This document shows, one piece after another, positions 26,336-41,110 of a stretch of 64,000 nt of DNA. Every line of letters starts with the position of its first letter. Position 1 is the stretch's first letter. The stretch is taken from NCBI RefSeq assembly GCF_041296385.1, contig NC_091013.1, positions 11,670,001 through 11,734,000 of the forward strand, read 5' to 3'. The stretch is from Aphelocoma coerulescens (Eukaryota; Chordata; Aves; Passeriformes; Corvidae). The position numbers and the translations under genes were made by a program. The notes under the pieces are model-generated. The model searched no databases, was not told where the DNA came from, and saw nothing but the letters and a program-made list of their open reading frames with translations.

Positions 26336-28982
26336 AGCCATGAAATAGTTGTTACTATAAAGGTGTACCCAAGGTGGCATTGAGTGCTTATAATTTAAGC
26401 AAAGAAGGGGCATTTTTTTCTCATTTTTTAAAAGGAATGAAAGTTATCTTTTTCCATGGCTTATAGATTTTCAACTTCTATATTTAGATTAGATGGATAC
26501 AGCCTATTAAGCGAGTTTGGTCTTTTTCAAAATGTGTGAATTCCCTTCTTACCTTTCAACTTTAATGATAAATCAGAACATGAGCCATTCCACTTTTCAC
26601 TGAGGCACACAGGTATTTAGGTGTAAAGCACTGAGGCTATCATAACAAGAATATACAATACCAGTATTGAAAAGAACGTGTGTATATAATTATATCCATA
26701 GTTAATAGTCTGTAAGAGCAGCAGGTTCCCCTATAGAAGACAGCAATTCTGCCAAAATGCATTGTGGGGGAAAAAGAAGGGAATCCTTAAGTGGGTGACC
26801 ATCCACATTTGCCCAGAGACAAGAAATGGTGAGGAACAGGTGTAACAAAAATTAGTAGTACTGTGAGTAAATCTATCTGCTTGTTCTGTTTATTCACATA
26901 ATATTATAAAGATAATATGAAGACCCACAGTACTACCAAAGGAGTTTACTAATTTGGAGGTTGTCCTTAAACTGCTGGGGTTTGCAGAGGTGGAAATTGA
27001 ATATTTCCCTCCCTATGCATTCATTCATTCATTTTTAGCACATCAAAATCAGCCAAGTCTCTTTCTGTCTCTGTCTAGTTAAACATTAAATACTGAACTC
27101 CTACCTACAGTATGAGCGATGAATTACATTTTTTTAAACTATTCCTACAAATAGTAACATGAATCTGGTTCCAATGCTTTTTTTTTTTTCTTTCTCTTTT
27201 CTGTCAGTCTGAGCCTGTTGAAATACTGCTGTGCAGTGGAGCACCAACCACAGGGACAGAAGGGATCACTTAAAGATGCAGTGAATATGTACGCTCCAAG
27301 TTCAGGTATCAAATATTGCAAAAGATAATTGACAACCTCCTTCTGGTATAAATCACACACTTGAAGAACCTTTCTCTGCTTTCTTTATATCAGAGTCAAT
27401 CAAACAGAGTATATGGATGTTTATTGTGAGATTAATCACTCAACAGTAATTGCCTGTCTGTACTGACCAAATAAATCAATGCTATACAACAACAAAGAGG
27501 TCCTGGTTATTGAGCTTTAATAAATATGATTGATTACTTGTAATCTCCCAAAAGAACACAAACAGTATGATTTCCAGACTTATTTAATAGGAAAACTGCA
27601 TTCCTTAATTCACTATAATTTCTGTTAATGTGGAGGGAGAATGGGATACATTGAAACAGAAAATAAAGTTTTCACCATTAAAGGAAATTTGCATTTGCAA
27701 ATTAAGTCAACCCAATGCTTAATATAAGTGTGTTACTAGTTGCTGGTGTGCCTCAGATTTATATATTAGATACAAAAAAGGATGAAGAACAACCTATATA
27801 ATTATTCTTGAAGATTTGTTTCTTGGTTTACTAGATACTTTGAAGGTGCAAGAACTCATACATGCAAGCCTCTTTGTCAACCACATGGATCTAGTTCACC
27901 TCTAATTTGCCAGGAAAATCCCCATTCTGCTTTTTTTTTACAAAAAATACCATGAAATTACACAGCATTACATAAATCATGAGGTACTCCTGCCTTCCAT
28001 TGTAATCCTATAATTGTAAAAGCTCATTTTCTAACTTACATGTATGTTCAGCTATATGTTTTACATTACTGTACAATGGAGTTTAGAGGTCTGGTGAAGA
28101 ACTGAAAATTCAATGGACAACTCTACACTGTTCTGCTGCTGTGGACATTACTGTTAGAGTATATATTTTGTTTTCATTGATAATGGATCTTAAATAATGA
28201 TATGGTAGTTTTAAAGGCAGGTTATAATAAATGCATCTTATGCAATTTCTGTTTGCTGAATTATAGTGTTTATTCATGTTACATAATTACTATGTGGAAC
28301 TTGATACTTCAAAATGTTTTTGAAGCCAAGACTAAATGGATTAAAAAAACAATCAGACAAATGTAAAATAGATTAATTGATAACCACAGTGCATAACAAT
28401 TGAGATCAGGAAGTTCTTGAAATATGAACTAGAGAAAGTAGGGAGAGAATAACAGGAAAAATGCTCCTGTCCCTCATCATGTGCTGCTCAAGCACCTGTC
28501 ACACCCTTGCAATGGTCTCTCTGGGACAGAGCTACTGCTCTGGGGTTGTGGCTACAGCTGTTCTCATGTCCAAAGAAAATTAGAGCTTGTAGCATGCAGT
28601 TATTGCTACACCTATTTTTATGTCCCAAGTAATTTAATCACATGACAGAGTAGGAAGACTTAATGATTTATTTTTTTTCTGTTAGAGTTCATGCTTTCTG
28701 AATTCACTTGTTCCTTGACCACACTTCCCACTCAATGGAGGAAAAAAAAAAGAAAAAAAGCTGCCCACAAGCTTTTGGAACAGAAAAAACTCAGGCTTGT
28801 CAAGGTATTACAGATACCACTGTAAAGTATTCAGGACAGCTTTAATGTATCAACCCTTCATACCTAGGCACACAGCAAAGTTGTGTGCAAATGGTACAAT
28901 TACTCAAAAACATCCAACTTGAACCACAATATTCAGTGGGCTTTTTTCCTAAATAAAAGAGATAGAAAGAGCCTGTAATTAC

Positions 28983-29136
28983 CTGTAACCGTCAACTCTG
29001 TCGTTCTTCTGACAACAAAGAATCCATATTTTAGCTCACAAGTGTAATTTCCAATGTCATCCTCTCTAACTTCCCGAATGACAAGAGTGTCCTTTTTAAA
29101 CACAATACTTGATCTCCACGTCTTTGACTTGCATTC
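28983..29136 (-). CDS. IL1RAPL1: IL1RAPL1 internal coding exon: second half of Ig domain 2
   Basis: This 154-nt exon continues in frame from the exon at 30225-30411 (phase 0 junction, WYK/ECK). It encodes 51 codons plus the first G of the next codon, which would be GCN (Ala) in the mammalian order TVT-A. The peptide begins [16 protein letters not shown], contains the Ig signature [17 protein letters not shown] and ends RRTTELTVT, corresponding to residues 184-234 of the mammalian protein as I recall it. ECK and YTC hold the partner cysteines of the two Ig2 disulfides; NYT is an N-glycosylation sequon. The minus-strand acceptor is ctctttaaacag/GAATGC at 29136 and the donor is ACAG/gtaatt at 28983. 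One oddity is the hairpin [10 protein letters not shown]: mammalian IL1RAPL1 has GGF there and IL1RAPL2 has EGK, so a Gly conserved in both paralogues reads Phe here (codon TTC). The reading frame is intact, so this is a functional exon, not a pseudogene. Confidence 0.97.
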
Positions 29137-30620
<1,484 letters not shown>

Positions 30621-33600
30621 CTAAGGGTTTGTCTCTCCCTTTCATCAAAATCCTTCTAACATTAGCGTCATTACTGTATATTTGAGAACAATTTCCCCAA
30701 AAATAAGTAAACAACAAAAGATCCATGTATTTACCAGTGAAACTAGACACACAGTCTGCTCACAGACACCATTATGGCAGCTCTCAGGGTTGGAGACATC
30801 ATTTTGTGGTACCACAGGAAAATGGCAAATTGGAACTCGAGCAACACACCAAGAGCCACATATTCATCAGCTCTGAGCATGCTGTAAAATGGAAGTGGCA
30901 ACGTTTTGCAGCCTTAATTAAAAAGAATCTTGTGATTAATTATAGAATGAAGGATGTTTCAATCCAAGGCAAGGCACTGCCAATTTGTTGACCGTATCCT
31001 TCAATGCCCATACTCCCAGGACAAAATGTTCTGCATTACCCACAGATTTCATGAGCTTGTGTTCTCTCCTCAAACTTGTTACTACATCTGCTTCTGGATG
31101 TTGATAAGCAAGGCAGCCAGAGAATAGTGAACTTTGTCTGCCTTCCCACATTCCACTATGTGATTCAATCAGGAAAAAAGACAAAATTACTTGAATTGAT
31201 TTTCTTTTCTTTTCCATTTGAGTTTCCAGGTGGGGAGCAAATGAGTGTATAAAGTTGAGTACTCCCCAGAAGCACACTGTGATGGTGTAAGATTTCTCCC
31301 CTACTGTTTTGTAAATGCATTTTACCCCTGACCTGCTGACAGAGGATCCTGCAGAGAGCACTGAGGAAACATTCATCTCCTTATCACCATTCTCAGCCTC
31401 TATGAGCTGATTGCTTATTTATAATGGACTTGTGTGTATCAGACATGGCAGAATCTCAAAGATCAATTTCTTAATATCTGTTTCCTTTTTCTGTTCAATA
31501 AGAGGGGATAGAAATGCTTAAGGATAAAGAATAAGAAAACTCAATTCAAAGAACTCGAGTCCAATTTCTTACAGAAAATGTAACCCTGTAAGTAGCTATC
31601 AAATTAGAAAATAGTCTTAGAAACGTAAATTCTTGAACAGAATGACCCTTAGCTATTGATCTGATTCATGGACAAGGAAAACAAACAAAAAATTATTTCC
31701 TTATAATGAAGCAGTAAGTATAATCTGTTACCATGTTCAAGAATCTGGCTGTATAAAGCAAATAAAGTTGTTTAAGCTTTATGCAAATCAAAGAATGGAT
31801 CCACTGAATATTGAACAGTCTTGCTGTTTTTAAGCTGGTAAAGAGCCAATTTCCATTCTTACTTGTACATGTAATTAAAAATCACTGATTTTTAAGGAAT
31901 ACTTTTTCATTAGTGTACCTTAGGTTATTTCTCCATTAAGGTGTCACTTGGAATATTTTATTTATTTTTTTTGTTTATCATGTGTCTTGAAAATATCATA
32001 AAAAGTCACTTAATTATGATTTTCCAAATTGGAAAAATGCTTTTCCTTTGTTCTTGGAAGACTTATGCCTTGGAAACAGGTTCTGAACAATTCATCAAGC
32101 TCTGAGGTTTCAGAGTAAGCTAACTAGATTAGAGTATCCTGTTATTGGATGACAGCAGTATATAGGGAGCTGTTTGGCTATACACTTTTCACATTTAAAT
32201 ATTCTCTTTAATTCCTTCCCATGTGTTTAAGCATCATGTTTGTTCATGTTACTAAATCTCAGTATTTAAAATATTTCTAGAAGGACATGGCCAGGGAAAA
32301 AAAAGGGAGGACAATTTACTGTCTTCCCAGTCTCTGAAGAAGCAAGGTAAGTAAAATTTTTGCATAGGCATCCTTCAGTATTCACAGTGAATTGTGCAAA
32401 AATTATGATTTAATGTTTTGATGTACTAAAGAACTCTGTTCTGCAACAGTGACAATGTCAATTGCCAGAGACAGAATTCCGTCTGAAGCACATCCAAGTT
32501 TCCATCGCAACAGCAGATCCTTTAGCAGATGCAGCTAAGGCTTCCTGCTCCATAAGAGAAGCATTTTGGAAATGTTTCAGAATGTTTAAATTCATTGTTT
32601 GAAGTGATCTTTCTAAACTGTCAGATACAAGATACTGAAAAATTTTGGGTGGATTTTTGTCAGCTGAGTTCACGACCAGAATTTTCTCTCAAAATCCCAA
32701 AGTATCATCAAAAAACCCTACAGTTCCAGATGCCCACTGGTGACACAGACTTCCTTATTTCAATTCTAAATACTAACTGCACTGTCAATCTGACTCATCT
32801 CACACTCTGTGTTGGAAACCAAGGCTGTTGGGATGAAACAAAACTCAAAGAGGCTGGTACAGAAGGCAGAGCAACACAAATAGTATAAGGTAAGAAAACA
32901 AAGATAATAGGCTCAGAGTACAGAAAGAGAGAAAGAAAATTAAATAGTCCCTGGGTAGGAATGAAGGAGGGACTGATTTTGCTGATTACTGCTAGAGCAT
33001 GAAGGATACAATAGATGTCAAACATCTCAGGTAGCAGAAAAAGCAGGCAGCAGAGCCCTCTGGAGCATACACATACTGTTGAAGGTAAAAAATGCTCGTG
33101 TTAGAAGTAAGAAAGTTTTCCGTATGTCTCTTACTAGAGGGACCAGATAAGAAACAAATAAAACAAACGAAAAACCCTACAACATGAGCTTAAGGAATTT
33201 CAATAACTGGTGTTAGCTAAACTAACTGTGGTTTAACTCAAGTTATATGATACTATTGGTGGGTTTCTTTTGTTTGTTTGTTTGCCTTTATTTTTTCCTG
33301 AACATGGTGACAAGAAGAGGTGACAAATTATTGAATTAGTTTTTCCCTAATCTGACCAGTCACAAATGTTTGCAAGTATAAAATTACCTAGAAATTTTTG
33401 TGCATATAAATGAAGTTTTCATTTTCATCTTTTATTTAATGGATTTTCAAGTGCTAAAATAATGAGATCTAAAAGTACAAAATACAAAACAGGAAGCCAA
33501 AAGCTGTTTGGTAATTTTATTTAAGACAAAAAATCCATTTAAATTAAATTTATCTTAAAATGAAGTCAAATTAACAGGTAACAGAGAGAAAAGGAGAAGG

Positions 33601-34379
33601 AAGAAGAGGAGACACAAGTACAGACAAAAGAATGCACACAGACCAAAAATAGCTTCTTTATGTAAACTTTACCTTTTGCAACATTCACATCTACATTTAA
33701 AGGAATTGCTTAGAGAATTAAGCACTTAAATAATGGTTTCTTTATAAATATATCTCTAAAATTGGCCAGATGTGTTTATGCTTACAAAACTCTGCTTTTT
33801 TTCCTCATAAAAACACCTCTGGTGATTGTCAATCTCCTCTTCAGCCTCACCAGAGAGAGCTCAGTGGTGGATTTTTACAGCTCAGTTCTGTCCAGGCAGC
33901 ATTCCTCATCATCCCTATTCATAACAGAAGGGAAAGTGGGACTCTTCCTGTTACTTGTCCACTCCAGTGCTTTTTAATCATACTCTACCAGAGTAAACAA
34001 ACTGGGGAGCAAACAGCTAACCAGAAAATTTCTCCTAAGTTTCTCCTCATCATACAAACTGAGTTGGAAAAGTAGTTTTATTTCCATCTCCTTTTAAACT
34101 GGAGATTTAAAAAAAAAATCTGAGAAAACTCTTTTCTTTGCAGTTTTATTTTAAATTTTAATAAGTGAGCTTAGCCACTGATGTCCATATCCACTTTCTA
34201 TAAATGGCCCACCACATTTCCTGGGCAAACTTTTGTTGACATCATTAATTAGTTTTTTCATGATTTTGCAGAAACAATTTTGCCCTTTTTAAGTCCAAGT
34301 AACTTCTGTTAGAGTTATTTGGATGCCTGAAAGCTGGAGAGTAAAGCATTCATTCAAGACAGAAACAAAAACACTTTAT

Positions 34380-35010
34380 TGACAATCTACTCGTGCTCTT
34401 GGCCCTTAGCTCCAAGGGCTCTTTGTGAGCTTTAAAACTTTTGCACAAAAATTTTTAAAGCCTCTACATAGCAGCAGGGTTTTTTGAGGACAAGCCTGAG
34501 GCCTTGGGCATGTGGTGAGGGAGGAAGGCCAGTGTACCACAGGGCAGCCAGGATTGCTCTCGTGCACTGAGGTCTCCCTGGTGGCAGGATCTGATGGCCC
34601 CAGCAGGTGGCTGCCCCCACAGCGGCTTCTGGCCCATTTCTCCAGGACAGCAGTTCACAAACTTTATATACAGCATTCGCTTTCATTGGATTTAGGTTTT
34701 GTTTGTTGTTTGGGGTTTTTTTCCCCAAACTCTGGAATGGCTGACTCCCACACTCTCTGACTCAGATATCTGAAATCACAGATTGCCTTTTCCACAAAGC
34801 TTCCAGATCCAACAGAGCTGCAAGTGCTGGGGCAGTGCTTCAGGCATGGGGAAAAGAGAAGAAAAGTGGAGGGAGATGGACAGAAGCAGGCTGGAATTTT
34901 CCTCTGTGCCTTAGAAATTATCTCCTGCTTCCATACCCTGGGGGGCCAACCCAGTTTGGAAACTGCTTTTGACCTCAATTGAATTGCATAAGCACTGATT
35001 TCTTCCCTCA
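34380..35010. other. GC-richer patch, no gene recognised
   Basis: The core 34480-34650 is GC-rich compared with its flanks and has short open frames on both strands (82-115 codons). None resembles a known protein, and the frames overlap each other. It could be a diverged repeat or a conserved noncoding element. Nothing more can be supported from sequence. Confidence 0.3.
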
Positions 35011-36705
35011 AGGGTCACCTAATTATATGCATGATACTATGAAATAACCCAGTGCACACGAGCCTCCAGGACTATTTGAATATCAATACTCTGCAAGATA
35101 CTTGTTTTAATAGGTTTGAATTAGACACACCAGAAAATACTGTTTAGTTTTAATGTCCACTTCCATCCTTGGAAGCCAAACCTTCACATTTAATCTTTTC
35201 CTGACAGAAGTGGTATGCACTGCCATCCTGAGTTTCCCCTTCACTCCAAACCTGTCAAAAGAGAATGTCAAAAATGCAAAGTCTAACTGCATTAGAATAA
35301 TGCTTTCCTTGTGTTAGAGGGAGCTACTGACTGAAAGGCCTTTTATTGATGTTCTGAACAATAAAAATTAAATAAAATTTAGCCATTACAAAGGGAAATT
35401 AACTTTCTCACCTTTATAGTACCTTAGAGCTTCTTTTTTGGGTAAACTAGAATAAAAATGTACATTTTTATGTTATTGACTTTTCTGTATTATCTCTTTC
35501 TTTTTTAAAGTCAAAGTGAAACATTTCTTTATGAGAACTGGAATCAATCTGTTATTGATTTCCACATTTTATTAAAACATCACTTTCTTAGTACAAAATA
35601 CTCGAACAAAATTATGACAATAACCTTAATTATGAACTTGTACTGTCAATTACATGGAAAGCAAAATTACATAAAATTAACTAATTTCCCCATCAAAAAT
35701 TTTCTTTAACATTAAATATTTCCTTCAGATACATTAAAAGAAAAAAGTCCATAATCTTACTCTACAGGAATACAAAAATATTCCTATAATGTAACTGTGT
35801 CTGTACTTCTACAGTATATGAATGTAAATCTAAATACATTTTATTTGAAATTAAAGCTTTCTTACAGAGAAAATGTGTCCATGTGTCTGTACATACATAC
35901 CTATAAACTGGTCATATGGGTATATTGGGGATTTCAATAATTGAAAAATTAATACCAGGGGTATGTGATTCAAGAAAATTAATACATAAAAATTTTTAAA
36001 GCATATTATTAGCATACCTATGTGTTATTCAGTATGATAAATGTTCAATTTAAAAAACAACTTCCTATTAAATTATTTGGTATTGGAACTTCAGAGAATA
36101 GCACTTATATATGGATTGCAGGTAAAAATGCTAGAGCTAATTTAAAAGGATAGCAATTAATCAAAAAAGCATTGTACTGCACAGGACATATAGGGTGAGT
36201 AAAATATGGATTGCCACTAGTCTGAATTTAACTGTACATTTGATATTTTAGTGCTAGTTACAAATTTAGTGCTAAATTACCTACTCATTTCAGCAAGACT
36301 TCCCAGGATTGTTAGTGAAGAAATTTTGGGCCAGTGAGTCATAAAGTGCTAAAATGGAGACGTATCAGAATGATACTAAATGTTTTCACTGCAGCAGATC
36401 AATGTATATTTCCAGAGGAGATAGGAGTATGAAGAGCTGTGCAAAAGTGTAACCTTACAGATGAAAATCCCTTTAGCTTTCAACAGACTGCAGTAGGGAG
36501 ATAATACTGTAGCATGAAATGCCTCTAGGTATACAATCTCCTCATAATTCAGCAGATGATGGCACTTGCTTTTTCTTGGGAACCAATGATCCTGGAGTAA
36601 TTTTTATACCCTCACTTAGCACCATATGCCAGAATAGCAGAAATGCTTCTTTCAAAAATTAAAAGTTAATAGAGTTTTATTATTCCTCCCATTTCTTTCA
36701 CTTAT

Positions 36706-37395
36706 AGAATCATAGAATCACAAAATGCTTGAAATTGGAAGGGAACTCTGGATGTCATCTGCTCCAACCCTCATGATCAAGTAGAGCTACTTAGATCTGC
36801 TTGCCCAGGAGTGTGTTCAGACTGCTTTTGAATATCGCTAAGGATGGAGACTCCACAACTTCCTGGGCAACCCGTGCCAGGGTTCAGTCACCCTCATAGG
36901 GAAAAGTGTTTCCTGTTGTTCAAATGGAATATACTGCGTTCCAGTTTGTGCCCATTACCTCTAGTACTGTCACCAAGCAGCACTGAAAAGAACCCAGCTC
37001 TGTCCTGTTGGCACCCTCCCTTCAGAAATGTAAATCCATCAGCAAGATTCTCCTGCTCCTTCTCCAGGCTAGAGTCCCAGCCCTCTCAGCCTGTGCTCAC
37101 AGCAGAGATGCTCCAGTTCCTTTATCATCTTCATGCCTCTTCATTGGAGTCTCTCTGTGTTTTTCTTGCACCAGCAAGTCTGGAACATGACACTGTACTC
37201 CAGTGGTGTCACCACTGCTGAGTAAAAGAGGAGGGGCCACCTCACCTGGTGTGCTGGCAATACTTTGTCTAGTGCAGCACAGCCCATCATTAGCCTTTTT
37301 TGTTGCAGGGGCACATTGCTGGTTCATGTTCAACTTGGTTTTCACCAAAACCCCCAGGTCCTCTTCTGCAAAGTTGCATAGAGTGTTGTTCATGG
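36706..37395 (-). mobile_element. CR1 LINE fragment, about 690 bp with intact 3' end
   Basis: The plus strand starts atagaatcatagaatcacaa, which is the reverse complement of the CR1 terminal (ATTCTATG)2. It then runs through the full 3' UTR into the ORF2 end. Recognisable blocks include atggagactccacaacttcc, tccagtttgtgcccattacc, ctgcttttgaatatcgctaa, and further up gcacattgctggttcatgtt with cccccaggtcctcttctgca. This is the best-preserved CR1 in the window. It is 5'-truncated and has no intact reverse transcriptase frame. It is in the same orientation as IL1RAPL1. Confidence 0.93.
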
Positions 37396-38296
37396 AAAAT
37401 CTGTTTTCTTGGGTGGTTTTTCACTCACAGGGGATGGATGGGAACCGTTAAACAAAAAACTAGTTTTTCCAAGTATTACATTAAAAGTACATTAAAAATT
37501 TTTTTGGTTGGAATGAGAATGACCAGAAAAAATGCAGACTTTTTGAAGGTAGAGGTCCTTAAAATTATGTCTACGGTATGGTGCTCCAGAGCCTGCTCAT
37601 GCAGCTGTGCTTCTGTGTTCAGGAACAATAGAGTGTTACTACATCCTGATGACTCAGAAGGTCAACGCATACTGGAATATCTTTATCACCAAATCATTCC
37701 TTTTGCAAATACAACTGACCTTCTTTTATAGTACTAAAACTGAGAACATTTTTGAAAACGTGGTGTTGCTGAATGGCTTCTCCCTTGTTCCCTCTCTTTG
37801 CTTGATGAATTCACACAGTTCTCAGATAAAGATAGATCCTGTCATTCAGTCTCAAATGCTAAGTTAGTTTTCTGTTCAGCTGTCGAGCAGATGCATAAAG
37901 AATATCCCATGAAGGTATCTGTCTTGTTTCTGAATGATTAGATATTTATCTGTTGCTAGCTCTGCATGAGTGTGTTCTTTTCCAAATAGAAATGTTACTC
38001 ATTAGAGGTAGATATGTACAGAGATATCCAACAATTGCATTTATTATAGATATTAGAAGAACGACATTTGCATATGAATAATATTCCCTTGAAAATCTCT
38101 CCATAATTCTTTCCCATATCTACCCAGTAAAAATGGGAATATATAAAAAATTGTCACATTTATTGGGTTTAAGGTTATTTCCTAGCATACTGATGACACT
38201 TTTCCAGACTCCTGAAAATTCTTTAATGGGATTTAATGAAAATTCTGAATTTAAAAACCTAAATAGTTCATAGATTTAGAACTCCTACATTTGTTA

Positions 38297-38375
38297 AAAA
38301 AACCAACCCCCCCTCCCAAAAAACAACAAAAAAACCCTAAGCAAACAAACCCCAAACAAAAAATAAAACAGACCC
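38297..38375 (+). repeat. A/C-rich low-complexity tract
   Basis: A-runs interrupted by C-runs (for example aaccaaccccccctcccaaa), with no recognisable element body. Confidence 0.75.
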
Positions 38376-40358
38376 CAACTGTTTTAGTCATACTTGTTTT
38401 ACACCTACTTTCCTAAGAAACAGCAATTCAGAAATCAGTCTTCCCTACCAGTCAGAGGATTTAAAAGAAGACAGTAGTATGACACCTCACAGATGAATGC
38501 ATTGCTCTGTGCAGATTGAGCTAAAATTCAAAAGTGGCAATTTTCTGCAGAAAGGTCAGTCTTTGGAAAAACATAACCTGCTACTAAAGTAGAAGAAATG
38601 TGCAAGAATTTTTATGAAATTTATATAACTGAAGACCTCAGAGCAAGTCCTGAATTTCCAAAGGCATCAGGATTTGAAGGAACAAATCAATAAACAAAGG
38701 AATATAACACAATTAAGATTTTTCCTTCATTTGAGGACCATAAAGGACAAAGGAAACTTATCTATTAGTCATTTTTGACTGTGTTCATATGAACATATTT
38801 CCCTTAGAATAGTTTCCAAAATTGCCTCAGTGTGATCTGTAACGATGCAATATTTTTATTTCACTCTAATTTTAAGCTCTAAGATGGGATCTTGATACAT
38901 TTCAGGCTGTAGCTGAAGATCAGAGTTATGGAAGCCCAGGCAATATAAATCAGTATTTGCATTATGTTCATATCAACAGTATCCCTGAAGACAAACAAGG
39001 GCAAGCAAGGACTTCCACTCACCCCAGCTACCACCTCTGCCCAGCATTGAAAGTACTAGTTCTCAGTTCAGCTTCCAGGGCTTCTATCCAGTTTGTATGC
39101 CTGGCCTTAAAGATATTAAACCCCATATTTATGTCCATACTGTCAAAGGAAATTGCAGAAAAATAATCCTTCTTACAGAGAAGTAAAAAGAGCTCAGTGA
39201 GACATTTTAGATAAACATTATTTAAGGATCTTTGGAAATATTTTTTTGAAGAGGCTGGGACAGCCAGAGAAGCACGCTTTTTGTTGTAAGGCTTTCAAAG
39301 CATGAGTTTTGACTCCATGCTAAAGAATTATTAATTCATTTCTTCTACAGGATCCTCAAAAAAATTAATTCTTGTTTTACTCAGCATAATGTAAAAAACC
39401 AACACCCATGGACCTTCACGCCTAATGTCACATTTCCATCTCCAGTGACTGAACCTAAGTATACCATGACACATTTGAGAATTCAGCAGAGACTCAAGTT
39501 TCAAGTATATGAAATTATACTATTATTTGTCCCATATTATTATCTACCATCAAGGTAAGCAACTCTGATGTGACAAATGAAAAGGATTCAGAGGCATCAC
39601 CTGCCCAAACAAACAGAGTATGAGGATAAGGTAGGTGCCAGACACCATAGCTATATATTTTAATTTCTTGATTTAGCTTTCAAGCTTGCTGCTTGTCATC
39701 CTCAGAAGCATGAATCACCCAGAATATCCAACATGAAAATCCAAAGTCATGTGAACAGCAGCAATATGAATGTATGAGAGAATTTTTGCACAGTATTTTT
39801 GAATAATTTCACCTAAATCAAGTGTGCTCACATAAGCTATTTTCATTTCACAAAAATGAGGCTTGCTTTACACATTTTAATTCATATCTCAAACATAAAA
39901 GGTAAACTGAACAAGTATAAATACATTTCAGATAATTGAAAGTCATTTCTTTTTCAGTTGGACTACGATGCAACATTCATGTGCCAGAGTACACCTCCTG
40001 TCAGCACTGATGCAGGAGGGACGGTAGCAGACACCTCTCTCTCATACATATTTTTTCTTGGTGGTGGACTCACAGAAAAGTCCACTTCATTTGTCAGAAA
40101 TGCAGAGTCTTCACTTTGGCTTCCTCCTATAGCAGGACACAGCTTCCAGCTGGGCTGGTGCTGCCAGCTTAATCATCTGCTGTTCTTTGTCACCTAGCTT
40201 CACCCACAAATTCCCCAAACCTAAATATAGGAATAGCTGTATAAAAAAGTTTAGTTCCATTTATAAATACACTATGGATCAAACCTCTGCCATCAGTTTT
40301 TACAATAGGTATAGAATGAAAGAATATATAAACTCCTTATGAATAGAAAACTTAACCT

Positions 40359-40374
40359 ATATATATATATATAT
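40359..40374 (+). repeat. (TA)8 microsatellite
   Basis: Uninterrupted alternating TA. Confidence 0.85.
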
Positions 40375-40609
40375 CATTTATATACCACATTTTCTGGTTT
40401 CTATTTTTGTTTCTGCAGTCTATTTCAGTCACTTTTTTTCTTCATATCGGGAAAGAACACAGAGAGCCTGGGAATTCCTGTATTGATTAAACACTGTCAC
40501 ATTTTTCATGGATGAATTAATATCCATTTACAAGTATTTTAATATTCAGAGCAATCTGAATTAAATAGCTATTTTCTTGACATTTGTTCAGAAACACTTC
40601 TGCTTACAC

Positions 40610-41110
40610 TCTTGATGTGTTTGTCAGAGTCAAGTGAATCTAGTAACCAGAGAGCCGAGGAGACGCTGCAGCACATGCACCAGGTTCATGCAGCAGAAGG
40701 GCTAAGCACAGGTACCTCACAGATGGGCACACACACACACACACGAGTTCACTGGGTGGGTCACACAGACAGACACCTGCACAGATGCCCTGTGCTTGTT
40801 GAAATACTGAACTGCAGAGCTGACCCAGCCCAGTGCCTGCCCTACAGCTGATCAAGGTGAACTCAGCAAGTGGAATACACACATACACAAAAACTCAATG
40901 TGGGAGCCTCTAGCAACAGGCTTCAGACTCTCAGCCCAGGAGCTGGCCCAGGTCCACTGCTCACCCCAGCTTCTGGCACTGGCACATGAGATTTGCAGTC
41001 CCCACCAGCTGCTGGTCCTCAGACAGCTTACCCTGCTCCCCAGCCAGGTCAGCTCAAAGTTCACTAGCATGCACCAACACCTGCTTCGTGTAGACAACAC
41101 ACCCACATGG
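40610..41110. other. GC-richer patch with (CA)n, possibly an old LTR; unidentified
   Basis: About 500 bases richer in G and C than the surroundings, containing a (CA)8 run at 40728-40744 and CTG/CAG-rich, LTR-like text. I cannot name a family, find terminal inverted repeats or find a target duplication. The small open frames on both strands (79-98 codons) look like by-products of composition. Confidence 0.3.

Larger units (their letters stand above)
1..28982 (-). other. IL1RAPL1: IL1RAPL1 downstream intron, 5' part (continues past the window start)
   Basis: On the minus strand this is the start of the phase-1 intron that follows the 28983-29136 exon; its acceptor lies outside the window. I looked for the next exon (expected to begin with the APLTDKPP-type linker to Ig domain 3) and did not see it. 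No other coding gene is supported on either strand. The recognisable content is listed separately: CR1 at 2.1 and 13.3 kb, the satellite at 16.95 kb, the GC-rich island at 19.2 kb, microsatellites and candidate regulatory motifs. The stretches 2.6-10.3, 10.4-13.3, 13.4-15.0, 15.5-16.9, 17.2-19.1, 20.0-23.5 and 23.6-28.9 kb are AT-rich unique sequence in which I see nothing further. Confidence 0.85.

Noticed and set aside
39958..40197. Possible exon after ttctttttcag on the plus strand (79 open codons)
   Set aside because: The acceptor is good but no strong donor follows and the peptide is not recognised; likely a chance open stretch.
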